Assembly (NCBI GenBank): GCA_946886185.1
Contig: CAMPIC010000032.1
Span: 1 to 12,245, forward strand
DNA: 12,245 nt
Source: an uncultured bacterium
GTDB taxonomy: Bacteria; Eisenbacteria; RBG-16-71-46; CAIMUX01
Direction of reading: 5' to 3'
In this document: positions 5,905 through 12,245 of the stretch, piece after piece
Numbering within the stretch: position 1 is the stretch's first letter
How the letters are laid out: each line of letters opens with the position of its first letter
The notes under the pieces: model-generated
What the model was told of the DNA's origin: nothing
Database searches by the model: none
What the model saw: the letters and a program-made list of their open reading frames with translations, nothing else
Translations under genes and position numbers: made by a program

Positions 5905-8427
5905 ATGCCGACCGTCAAATCGTTCACCGTGAGGGGGCTCGCCGCCGTGAGCCGTGGAATTCAGAAAATGTCGAGCGGGCGCGTACGACCTCCACTCTGC
6001 CCGCGCCTCGGCGTTCAGCAAGGAACGGGATCGGTCCGCAAGGCGATCGTCCTGGGCGCGGCTCTCCTGACAACGATGACCGCCACGACCCGGGCCGAGC
6101 TCGAAGATACCAACTGGATGCGCAACTTCGGAGTTCGCGGCGTGGACAACTACATCCTCGACATGATCGAGTGGAACGGCGACATCGTCGCGGCCGGTCT
6201 GTTCGAGTGTGCCGGCTCGTCCGTGGTCTACGGAGTCGCGCTGTGGGACGGGTCCGATTGGTCCCCGCTCGGAAACGGGGTCAATTTCGACGGCCTGATC
6301 GGATTCGGGTCGACTCTCGCGGTGTACGACGGCGATCTCATCGTGGGCGGCGGCTTTACCAATGCCGGCGGCGTGCTCTGCAACAACATCGCGCGGTGGG
6401 ACGGCACGCAATGGCATGCGCTCGGCTCGGGCACCAACGGCCAGGTTCAGTCCCTGCTGGTGTTCGCCGGCTCGCTCTACGTGGGGGGCAGCTTCACCAC
6501 GGCCGGCGGACTCGGGTGCAACTATATAGCCCGATGGAACGGAGCATCCTGGTCCCCACTTGGCTCAGGAATGGGACCTGCCGGATCTTCCAACGTGGCA
6601 TCGATGGCCGTGCTCAACGGATCGCTCTATGCGAGCGGACGATTCCAAACGGCGAGTGGAATCAGTGTGGACAACATCGCGCGATGGAACGGCGCGAGCT
6701 GGAGCGCGCTCGGAGTCGGCGTCAACAGCAACTGCTTTGCCCTCGCGTCCTATGGAGGGTTTCTCGTTGCCGGCGGCCAGTTCACCCAGGCGGGTGGACT
6801 TCCGGCGAGCCATCTGGCGCGGTGGAACGGAGCGGCCTGGAGCCCATTTCCCGTGCCGGTCGACGCAACCGTGACCGGATTCGATCTCGTCGGTTCCGAG
6901 CTCGCCGTCATGGGAGACTTCCAGAATGCCGGCGCATTGCACTCTCCTCGGCTCGCGTTCTGGAACGGATCGGCGTGGAGCGGGACGGGCGCTGAATTCA
7001 ACGGCATCCCCCGCGCGGTCGTGTTCCAGGAAGACGGCGTCTACATCGGGGGCGCGTTCAACGAAATCGACGGCAATCCGATCGGCTACGTCACCTTTTA
7101 CGACGGAGTGCAGTTCCATGGGGTGCATCGCGAACCGGCTGCGGATCTCCAAGGAGTCGGCGTCGCGATCACGAGCTATGGGGGGGAGACGATCGTAGCC
7201 GGCGATTTCGACGAGGCGGGAGGCGTCGCGTTGAAACGGATCGGCTCCTGGAACGGCACTCACTGGAGTCCATTGGGCGGCGGCATCGACGGGGATCCGA
7301 AAGACGTCATCGTGTATGACGGCGAGCTGATCGTGGGCGGCTTCTTCTCGACCGTGGATGGCGGGCTCCCCGTCAACGGAATTGCAGCCTGGGATGGGAG
7401 CGCCTGGCACGCGCTCGGAACCGGCACCAACGGATGGGTCGAGTGTCTGGAAGTGTACGGCGGGGATCTCTACATCGGGGGATCGTTCAGCTCCGTCGGC
7501 GGAGTCGCCGCGAACAACATCGCGCGATGGGACGGAACTTCCTGGCATGCGGTCGGAACGGGAACGGACAACAAACTGGAGTCGCTCGGCGTACACGACG
7601 GAGTTCTCTATGCCGGAGGGCGTTTTCTCAACGCCGGAGGTGTCAGCGCTCCCTACCTCGCCGCTTGGAACGGGACTTCTTGGAGCTCAGTCGGAGGCGG
7701 CGTCAACTTCCACGTCTACGCGCTGGCCTCGCATCAAGACGGACTCGTCGTGGGCGGATTCTTCACCACGGCCGGCGGGAATCCAGCGTCCTACATCGCG
7801 ATGTGGGACGGTTCGTCGTGGGACACGATGGGCGGCGGCGTCGATCGCGGGGTCGACTGCGCGACCCTGCATCAGGGCGATCTCTACGTCGGGGGACGGT
7901 TCTTGACGGCGGGCGGGGTCGGCGCGCGATCCCTGGCTCGATGGGATGGCTCTCACTGGTCGGAGGTCGACGGAAGCATGATGGGAATTCCAGACGGCGG
8001 CGACGTCATCGTCCGCGACGTGTATGACGACGGGTCCTCGCTGTGGGTCGCGGGCAACTTCATCGGCGCTGGAGTCGTCGCTTCGCGTGGAGTGGCCCAG
8101 TGGAGGGATGCGGTCAGTGAGGTGAGCGAGAATGTACGCGTGATGAATGACGCACTCCACCTTCGCATCGTCGAGCGCAACCCGTTCGGCGAGCGGACCG
8201 CGGTCGCCTTCCAACTGACAGATCCAGAGCACGCACGAGTGGAGGTGATCGACGCCGTCGGACGGCGGATCCGGGTGCTGTGCGACCGTGAGCTCCCAGC
8301 GGGGGAGCACCGTTTCGAGTGGGATGGACGGAATGGTCAGGAGTCGGATGCGCCCGCCGGGATCTATTTCGTGCGCGTGTCGACGCCGTCTGCGTCACAG
8401 GCGATCCGAGTCAATCGAGTGGGATAA
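5905..8427 (+). CDS. Secreted beta-propeller-like repeat protein with C-terminal FlgD-Ig/T9SS-type sorting domain
   Basis: An 840-aa protein, start fixed by AGGAGA 6 nt before the ATG. Residues 1-64 are an unusually long leader: a basic, non-hydrophobic stretch, then a hydrophobic core (AIVLGAALLTTMTA, 47-60) and a likely cleavage after TTRA (64). Residues 83-735 hold 14 repeats of about 47 residues with the pattern 'DLYVGGSFTTAGG...NNIARWDGTSWHALGTG'. The Trp/Gly-rich form resembles Kelch/delta-60-like propeller repeats common in secreted proteins of FCB and related phyla. Residues about 749-840 form a FlgD-Ig-like domain (NPFGERTAVAFQL, VEVIDAVGRRIRVL, LPAGEHRFEWDG, APAGIYFVRV), as seen in T9SS type A sorting domains. 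Role unknown; probably an extracellular or surface-exposed binding protein. No catalytic motif was seen. It is divergent from the sigma-kinase operon and could be a target of that sigma factor, which is inference from position only. Confidence 0.88.
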   Translation: MPTVKSFTVRGLAAVSRGIQKMSSGRVRPPLCPRLGVQQGTGSVRKAIVLGAALLTTMTATTRAELEDTNWMRNFGVRGVDNYILDMIEWNGDIVAAGLFECAGSSVVYGVALWDGSDWSPLGNGVNFDGLIGFGSTLAVYDGDLIVGGGFTNAGGVLCNNIARWDGTQWHALGSGTNGQVQSLLVFAGSLYVGGSFTTAGGLGCNYIARWNGASWSPLGSGMGPAGSSNVASMAVLNGSLYASGRFQTASGISVDNIARWNGASWSALGVGVNSNCFALASYGGFLVAGGQFTQAGGLPASHLARWNGAAWSPFPVPVDATVTGFDLVGSELAVMGDFQNAGALHSPRLAFWNGSAWSGTGAEFNGIPRAVVFQEDGVYIGGAFNEIDGNPIGYVTFYDGVQFHGVHREPAADLQGVGVAITSYGGETIVAGDFDEAGGVALKRIGSWNGTHWSPLGGGIDGDPKDVIVYDGELIVGGFFSTVDGGLPVNGIAAWDGSAWHALGTGTNGWVECLEVYGGDLYIGGSFSSVGGVAANNIARWDGTSWHAVGTGTDNKLESLGVHDGVLYAGGRFLNAGGVSAPYLAAWNGTSWSSVGGGVNFHVYALASHQDGLVVGGFFTTAGGNPASYIAMWDGSSWDTMGGGVDRGVDCATLHQGDLYVGGRFLTAGGVGARSLARWDGSHWSEVDGSMMGIPDGGDVIVRDVYDDGSSLWVAGNFIGAGVVASRGVAQWRDAVSEVSENVRVMNDALHLRIVERNPFGERTAVAFQLTDPEHARVEVIDAVGRRIRVLCDRELPAGEHRFEWDGRNGQESDAPAGIYFVRVSTPSASQAIRVNRVG
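6151..8103 (+). repeat. 14 tandem ~47-residue propeller repeats, arranged as 7+7
   Basis: Each unit has a 'G-x-[LI]-Y-V-G-G-x-F-x-x-A-G-G' hairpin followed by '[IL]-A-R-W-[DN]-G-x-x-W'. Fourteen hairpins can be counted. Units i and i+7 resemble each other more than their neighbours. For example, unit 5 (ALASYGGFLVAGGQFTQAGG, from residue 279) matches unit 12 (ALASHQDGLVVGGFFTTAGG, from residue 606), an offset of 327 residues. Unit 7 is the most divergent and carries the loop HREPAADLQG near the midpoint. Confidence 0.8.
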
Positions 8428-8470
8428 GAGCGATCCGTGCGATAAAGGCCGGTCGAAATGGCACGATCGG

Positions 8471-8635
8471 AATTCGTGGGTTGTGGGCGAGTGGTCATTC
8501 GAGCGCAACGGCGCACCGTGACCGAGATCTGGATGCCGCCCGCCGGGGGAACCATGCTTGGGATGTCCCGCGACGTCTTGGGGGAGAAGACCGTGGAGTC
8601 CCTCCCACAGCTCGAACTGGCGCGCCCCGGCGGAA
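8471..8635 (+). pseudogene. Frameshifted, truncated DUF6265-like fragment
   Basis: In the convergent gap between the propeller gene and the transporter fusion, two + frames together read like the start of a DUF6265-type domain. One frame (from 8477) gives WVVGEWSFERNG and stops at 8519. The next frame (from 8518) gives VTEIWMPPAGGTMLGMSRDV and continues LGEKTVES. Between the AAC-GGC codons ending at 8512 and the GTG at 8518 there are 5 nt where a multiple of 3 is needed, so a single-base deletion joins them as ...ERNG-(2 residues)-VTEIW.... The family's leader is missing on the left, and the usual FxFLRIEER continuation is missing on the right. I infer a decayed remnant of about 45-50 aa out of the family's ~150. 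A sequencing or assembly error is a less likely alternative. Family identity is from memory of the WMPPAGGxMLGxSR signature. Confidence 0.5.
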
Positions 8636-10198
8636 TTACGGGCGGACGAGGATATCGAAAGTAGCTCGAACGCCGCGCCAGGAAGCAGAGATCCGCGAGG
8701 ATCCCACGGCACGAGCGGTGATGGTTCCGTTCGGTTCGATTTCGACCACGCGAGGCTCCGCGCTTTCCCAAACGACCAGGTCCGAGACATCCCTGGCCAT
8801 CCCGTTCGAGAACTCCGCCACGGCGATGAGGTCGCCCGCACGAGCCGCCTGGAGTACAGGATCACGCGCGACGATGCTCATGCCGCTCAGCAAGGCGTCG
8901 CGCACCTCGATATACGCCTCCGCCGTCGCGCCTCGGCGCTGAAAACGGATCGTCGTCGCACCCGGCTCGCGGCACTCGACGATTCCGTTCGCGTCGACGG
9001 TGGCCACACACGGGTCAGACGAGCTCCACGAGTCGGCTCCACCGGAAGGCTGACCATGCGCGAGGCACTGCGCTTCCAGGCGGAGGATCTCGTGGGGAAT
9101 GAGGACCGCGCGCTCGGGCAACACGCGCACCAGCGGGCTCTGCGAAGTCGATGGCGCTGAATCCTCGCCGACCTCTCCCGCATCCTGCGCGATTCCGTCC
9201 GGCGTCGGGGAAAGCAGTCGCGGAGATGCCGTCTCCTCGCTGGGTTGGCAGCCCAAGGTCAACACGCCAACGACGGCAGCAACTTGCCAATGCTTGGCGG
9301 ATGCGATCGGGACACGTCTCCAAGCCGCAGCGAGCGCAAAGCCCAGAGTGACGTGCACGACTCCCCACAGCGCCGAGGTCACGGCGACCCCGGCACGCGA
9401 GGGAAAGAACGCCACCGCGAGCGCGATGGCGAGGGCCGCATTCTGCACGCCGACTTCGAAGACGACCGCGCGCTGGGCGGATGCATCCAGTCCCGTCAGA
9501 CGCGCGAGAAGCAGCCCCAGCGCCGATGCGATGGTGAACGTCGAGAGAACCGGAACGAGAGCGGTGATCCCGTGGCCGAAGATCGAGCGGAGGTTCGATC
9601 CGACGACCAGTGCCACCATCGCTCCGAACACGACCATGGCCATGCGACCTACCCAGCTTCGAATCGATTCGGCCAGGCGCGGGGTCCGCGCTCGGATCAG
9701 CATTCCAGCCGTGACCGGCGCAACGAACATGATGAGCATGATGAGGGCGATCCGCCGCGCGTCGATGTCGATCGAGCGGAGCACGGCGGCAGTCTCCGGG
9801 TTGAGAGACGCCCACAGCGCGAACAGGAGCGGTGTCATGACGACGCTCGCCAGAGTCGAAACCGCGGTCATGCTGATGGACGTGGCCACGTCACCTCGGG
9901 ATACGCCGGTCAGATAGTTCGACAGCGCTCCGCCCGGGCAGCAGGCGACCAGGAGCAACCCGATCGCGACGCTCGGCGTGTCCGCGATCAGCAGCCCAAC
10001 GAGGAAGGCCACCGCGGGGAGGATGACGAACTGCGCCGCGAGGCCCACTGCCGCGACGACCGGACGCGCGAAGACGCGACGGAACTGCGCCACAGTCAGG
10101 TCCAGCGCGACGGCGAAGACCAGGAAGCCGACCATGAGCGCGACCACGAGACCGGTCCGCGGACTGAAGTGGAACTGCATCTGATCAATGCCGACCAT
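8636..10198 (-). CDS. Bile acid:sodium symporter (BASS/SBF) family transporter fused to two BIG2 Ig-like domains
   Basis: A 520-aa inner-membrane protein. Residues about 15-295 form a complete SBF transporter: a first helix at 16-35, the CCPGGALSN signature (86-94) followed by GVSRGDVATSIS, and a second crossing segment VFEVGVQNAALAIALA (246-261) with E248 and Q252 at the positions that bind sodium in ASBT homologues. A normal SBF protein would end near AAWRR (291-295). Here the frame continues into HWQVAAVVGVLTLGC (303-317), which resembles a lipoprotein signal with its cysteine. A Ser/Pro/acidic linker (318-354) follows, then two BIG2-like domains (about 357-432, with WSSSDPCVATVDANG, and 438-518, with VVWESAEPRVVEIEPNG). 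ATG at 10198 has AAGGAA 6 nt upstream. The oxidoreductase stop is 15 nt upstream, so the two genes form an operon. The substrate is unknown; an organic anion is usual for the family. The fusion is either genuine or the result of a deletion joining two genes. Confidence 0.85.
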   Translation of the reverse strand: MVGIDQMQFHFSPRTGLVVALMVGFLVFAVALDLTVAQFRRVFARPVVAAVGLAAQFVILPAVAFLVGLLIADTPSVAIGLLLVACCPGGALSNYLTGVSRGDVATSISMTAVSTLASVVMTPLLFALWASLNPETAAVLRSIDIDARRIALIMLIMFVAPVTAGMLIRARTPRLAESIRSWVGRMAMVVFGAMVALVVGSNLRSIFGHGITALVPVLSTFTIASALGLLLARLTGLDASAQRAVVFEVGVQNAALAIALAVAFFPSRAGVAVTSALWGVVHVTLGFALAAAWRRVPIASAKHWQVAAVVGVLTLGCQPSEETASPRLLSPTPDGIAQDAGEVGEDSAPSTSQSPLVRVLPERAVLIPHEILRLEAQCLAHGQPSGGADSWSSSDPCVATVDANGIVECREPGATTIRFQRRGATAEAYIEVRDALLSGMSIVARDPVLQAARAGDLIAVAEFSNGMARDVSDLVVWESAEPRVVEIEPNGTITARAVGSSRISASWRGVRATFDILVRP

Positions 10199-10213
10199 GG
10201 GGATTTCCTTTCT

Positions 10214-11623
10214 TCAGCGAGCAGGGGAGATGTTGCGGTTCACGCGAAACAAGTTGTGCGGGTCGTACTTGCTTTTTACCTCCTTCAGGCGCGCGAAGTT
10301 GGTGCGATACGCGGCCCGCAGGCGGTCGTCATCGTCATCGTGAAGCTGAAAGTTGACGTAGTTGCCGCCCGTGGAGTGGCCCCGAATCCGTTCCCAGGAG
10401 TTCAAAACCCATTCGACATGCGGTTCGGAGGGAGTTCCGGGAGGCCAGGTGCCCGAGAAGCCCGTGATGTACCTGGCGTCGCGGTTTCCCACGGCTCCGT
10501 CGTCCTCGTCGTGCTCGTTGAGCGCTCCATCGAGATGGAAGAGGACCGACTGGGACAGCGGCGACGTGACGCGACGCGCGCCGTCACGGAACGCTTCCAG
10601 AAAGTCAGAAGAGAGTCCGGGTAGGAACTCCGTCTTCCAGTAGCGGTGCAGCCCTTTGGGCTCCATCGCATTCAACATCGACTGAAGCCGCGCGTAGGGC
10701 ATCTTCTGGATGGTGCTGATGATGGGATTCCTGATTGCGCGCAGGGGCGCCAGCGCTCTCTCCGGGTCCACGCCGGTAGAGCAGACCACGATCGAAACCA
10801 CCGGCTTGCCATGCCACGGCTGCGGGATGAACTCCGCTGGGGGAGCGATTCGCGCCACGACCGCGAGGGTAAGCTCGCGCGAAGCGGACGAGGTGATTTC
10901 GTGATAGGCGGTGAGGACCTCATCGATGTGCGCCGCGCTCCAGGCGATCAAGCCGCCCGTCACCCGCGGTCCCACTGGATGGAGGCGGAAGCGAAACCGC
11001 GTCACGACGCCGAAGTTTCCGCTGCCGCCGCGAAGCGCCCAAAAGAGATCGTCGTTCGAATCGGTGTTGGCAATGCGAACGGCTCCGTCAGCCCCAACGA
11101 TCTCCACCTCTTCGAGGTTGTCCACCGTCCAACCGAAGCGGCGAGTGAGGTATCCCCACCCTCCGCCGAGCGTCAAACCCGCGACGCCGGTCTCCGAAAC
11201 GAAACCGAGCACGGTGGCGAGGCCGACTTCTTGGGTCGCATGGTCGACGTCTCCCAGTCTGCAGCCGGGACCCACCGTGGCGATGCGCTGCGCGGCGTCG
11301 ACCGAAACCGCCCGTATGCGTGCCATGTCGAGAGCGAACCCATCTTCGGCGATGGAAGTCCCAGCGATGTTGTGCCCGCCGCCTCGCACGCTCATCAGCA
11401 GGCCGTGATCTCGTGCAAAGGACACCGCGGTGGCGACTTCTGCGGCCGAAGTCGGTTGCACGACCACGGCGGGCGTCTTGGCCGCCATGCCGTTCCACGT
11501 GAACGTGGCCTGATTCCATGCCGGCGAGCCAGGCAGGAGCACGTGCTCGAAGTACCGTTCCAGGGTCGCGATCGGAACCTCGATCACGTCGGAAGCGAGG
11601 CCGCGAATCTTGACCGGCGACAT
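10214..11623 (-). CDS. FAD-linked oxidoreductase of the berberine-bridge-enzyme (BBE)-like family
   Basis: A 469-aa enzyme with a PCMH-type FAD-binding domain (about 48-215): VVVQPTSAAEVATAVSFARDHG, then RGGGHNIAGTS (80-90), whose H84 is the covalent 8-alpha-histidyl FAD attachment site, then AGLTLGGGWG (148-157) and ALRGGSGNFGVVT (196-208). The C-terminal BBE domain (about 420-465) shows NYVNFQ and the ending YDPHNLFRVNRNI. The family oxidises alcohols, sugars, alkaloids or polyphenols with release of H2O2 or reduction of another acceptor; the substrate here cannot be read from sequence. The second FAD-linking cysteine found in bicovalent members is absent (FVSETGVAGL, 141-150, in its place), so single covalent linkage is expected. 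Start: ATG at 11623 with a perfect AGGAGG 7 nt upstream. No signal peptide is seen, so it is probably cytoplasmic. First gene of an operon with the BASS-BIG2 transporter, divergent from the PadR regulator. Confidence 0.92.
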   Translation of the reverse strand: MSPVKIRGLASDVIEVPIATLERYFEHVLLPGSPAWNQATFTWNGMAAKTPAVVVQPTSAAEVATAVSFARDHGLLMSVRGGGHNIAGTSIAEDGFALDMARIRAVSVDAAQRIATVGPGCRLGDVDHATQEVGLATVLGFVSETGVAGLTLGGGWGYLTRRFGWTVDNLEEVEIVGADGAVRIANTDSNDDLFWALRGGSGNFGVVTRFRFRLHPVGPRVTGGLIAWSAAHIDEVLTAYHEITSSASRELTLAVVARIAPPAEFIPQPWHGKPVVSIVVCSTGVDPERALAPLRAIRNPIISTIQKMPYARLQSMLNAMEPKGLHRYWKTEFLPGLSSDFLEAFRDGARRVTSPLSQSVLFHLDGALNEHDEDDGAVGNRDARYITGFSGTWPPGTPSEPHVEWVLNSWERIRGHSTGGNYVNFQLHDDDDDRLRAAYRTNFARLKEVKSKYDPHNLFRVNRNISPAR

Positions 11624-11630
11624 GATCAGC

Positions 11631-11636
11631 CCTCCT
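11631..11636 (-). promoter_or_regulatory. Shine-Dalgarno site of the BBE-like oxidoreductase
   Basis: AGGAGG on the minus strand, 7 nt from the ATG at 11623. It is the strongest ribosome site in the window and fixes the start. Confidence 0.8.
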
Positions 11637-11777
11637 TTCCTCAGCCGCGCGCCGCTCTTTCCACTGTCCCTATCTATTTCCGCTCCAATAGCTTGTGAAC
11701 TACGAAGGATCGGCAGCGCCGCGGACGCGGACGGGCGTTCGCAAGAGATCTGACGCTTTCTGTGCGCGCTTCGACCT

Positions 11778-11796
11778 ATACTCCAATTAAGAGTAT
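11778..11796. promoter_or_regulatory. Candidate PadR operator 1 (ATACTC-N7-GAGTAT)
   Basis: A perfect 6+6 inverted repeat with a 7-nt AT-rich spacer, in the gap between the divergent oxidoreductase and PadR genes. A -10-like TATACT (11777-11782, + strand) overlaps its left arm, so binding there would block transcription of the PadR gene. No good -35 was found at the right distance. PadR-family repressors bind inverted repeats of this size and commonly regulate their own divergent promoter. Confidence 0.6.
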
Positions 11797-11800
11797 GCCG

Positions 11801-11821
11801 AATACTCCCATTTGGAGCATT
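11801..11821. promoter_or_regulatory. Candidate PadR operator 2 (AATACTCC-N5-GGAGCATT)
   Basis: An 8+8 inverted repeat with one mismatch and a 5-nt spacer. Its 19-bp core (11802-11820) matches operator 1 at 15 of 19 positions and starts 24 bp after it, a little over two helical turns. It lies 36 bp before the PadR start codon. Confidence 0.55.
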
Positions 11822-11857
11822 CGGGGGTCAAGGGGATTTTGATGAGGGGAGTTTTCG

Positions 11858-12245
11858 ATGGCGGATGAGGGGCTGACCACGACCTCTTATGCGGTGCTCG
11901 CCCAGGTGGCGGTGCGCCCCTGGTCGACGTATGAGCTGGCTCAGCAGCGCGTGCGCTACTTCCGGTATGTCTGGCCGCGCGCGGAAAGCGCGATCTACCG
12001 CGAGGTGAAACGGCTCTCGGCTCTCGGCCTCATTCGCGCGAAGAAGGAGTTCACGGGCAAGCGCGCGCGCACCATCTACTCGATCACCGCCGCAGGCAAG
12101 AAGGAGCTCCGGGAATGGCTGGCCACTCCGGTGTCGCCGTTCTCCATGGACTGCGAAGCGATCCTCCGCCTGTTCGTGGCGCCGCTCGGCACCAAGGAGC
12201 AGATCCTTTCCACTCTGGAACAAACGCGCGAGGACGCCCAGGACA
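11858..12245 (+). CDS. PadR-family transcriptional regulator (3' truncated by window edge)
   Basis: The first 129 residues of a DNA-binding repressor; the frame is open at the right edge. Residues about 8-85 are the PadR winged helix: TSYAVLAQVAVRPWSTYELAQQ, then the recognition part WPRAESAIYREVKRLSALGLI, then the wing TGKRARTIYSITAAGKKELREWL. The C-terminal dimerisation helices start at about 95 (SMDCEAILRLFV). ATG at 11858 has GAGGGGAG (11844-11851) 6 nt upstream; an ATG at 11842 leads to a stop after eight codons. It is divergent from the BBE-like oxidoreductase/transporter operon, with two matching inverted repeats between them, so it probably represses both itself and the operon until a ligand, perhaps the oxidoreductase's substrate, is bound. 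Confidence 0.9.
   Translation, partial: MADEGLTTTSYAVLAQVAVRPWSTYELAQQRVRYFRYVWPRAESAIYREVKRLSALGLIRAKKEFTGKRARTIYSITAAGKKELREWLATPVSPFSMDCEAILRLFVAPLGTKEQILSTLEQTREDAQD

Larger units (their letters stand above)
11624..11857. other. Divergent regulatory gap between the oxidoreductase operon and padR
   Basis: 234 bp with no coding sequence. The half next to the oxidoreductase is GC-rich and unremarkable. The half next to the PadR gene (about 11770-11825) is clearly more AT-rich and contains both candidate operators and the -10-like TATACT. This skew suggests that the main control elements for both directions are in this 55-bp block. Confidence 0.6.

Noticed and set aside
5425..6417. Minus-strand open frame of 330 codons across the divergent gap
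   Set aside because: It overlaps the sigma gene and the start of the propeller gene in shadow frames and has no recognisable domain.
9245..9300. Separate lipoprotein gene starting inside the transporter fusion
   Set aside because: No in-frame ATG, GTG or TTG with a ribosome site precedes the hydrophobic segment (the GTG-TTG pair lies inside it), and the SBF frame runs through without a stop.
9245..10624. Long + strand open frame (459 codons) opposite the transporter and oxidoreductase
   Set aside because: Arg/His/Asp-rich shadow of two well-supported minus-strand genes, with no family motifs; expected in high-GC DNA.
11750..11782. Complete sigma-70 promoter for padR (CTGACG ... TATACT)
   Set aside because: The spacing is about 21 nt and the -35 matches only 4 of 6; only the -10-like element is mentioned, as part of operator 1.

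Overview
The window is GC-rich, densely coding bacterial DNA with seven protein genes (two cut by the window edges), one probable gene remnant and no RNA genes. The organism is probably an uncultivated member of the FCB/Eisenbacteria-like lineages or a neighbouring high-GC phylum. The clues are a secreted repeat protein ending in a FlgD-Ig/T9SS-type sorting domain, and an ECF sigma factor paired with a large serine/threonine kinase carrying STAND-ATPase and TPR domains. This placement is inferred from gene style, not from a marker gene.

Region 1 (1-1269, + strand): the end of one ABC-2 type permease, followed by a complete second permease of the same family. They are probably the two membrane halves of an exporter whose ATPase gene would lie upstream of the window. 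Region 2 (1407-5629, - strand): a two-gene operon with a 195-aa ECF-like sigma factor and, 8 nt downstream, a 1208-aa kinase with 14-residue N-terminal repeats, a PknB-like kinase domain, an NB-ARC/AfsR-like ATPase domain and TPRs. No anti-sigma gene is visible, so the kinase is the natural candidate to control the sigma factor. Region 3 (5905-8427, + strand): divergent from the sigma operon across 275 bp is an 840-aa secreted protein with 14 beta-propeller-like repeats. The repeats fall into two sets of seven that match each other in register, followed by the C-terminal sorting domain.

Region 4 (8428-8635): a short convergent gap holding what looks like a frameshifted, truncated DUF6265-type fragment. 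Region 5 (8636-12245): a divergently arranged module. A PadR-family regulator (+, cut at the right edge) faces a two-gene operon (-) encoding a berberine-bridge-like FAD oxidoreductase and, 15 nt downstream, a bile-acid:sodium-symporter-family (BASS) transporter. The transporter is fused in frame to a lipoprotein-like hydrophobic segment and two bacterial Ig-like (BIG2) domains. The 234-bp divergent gap contains two similar inverted repeats with ATACTC/GAGTAT-type arms, which are good candidate PadR operators. The simplest reading is that PadR senses a small molecule that the oxidoreductase modifies and the fused transporter moves.

The most unusual items are the BASS-BIG2 fusion with its PadR/oxidoreductase context, the 7+7 propeller, the sigma-kinase pair with a possible phospho-acceptor threonine in sigma region 2.2, and the broken DUF6265 fragment.
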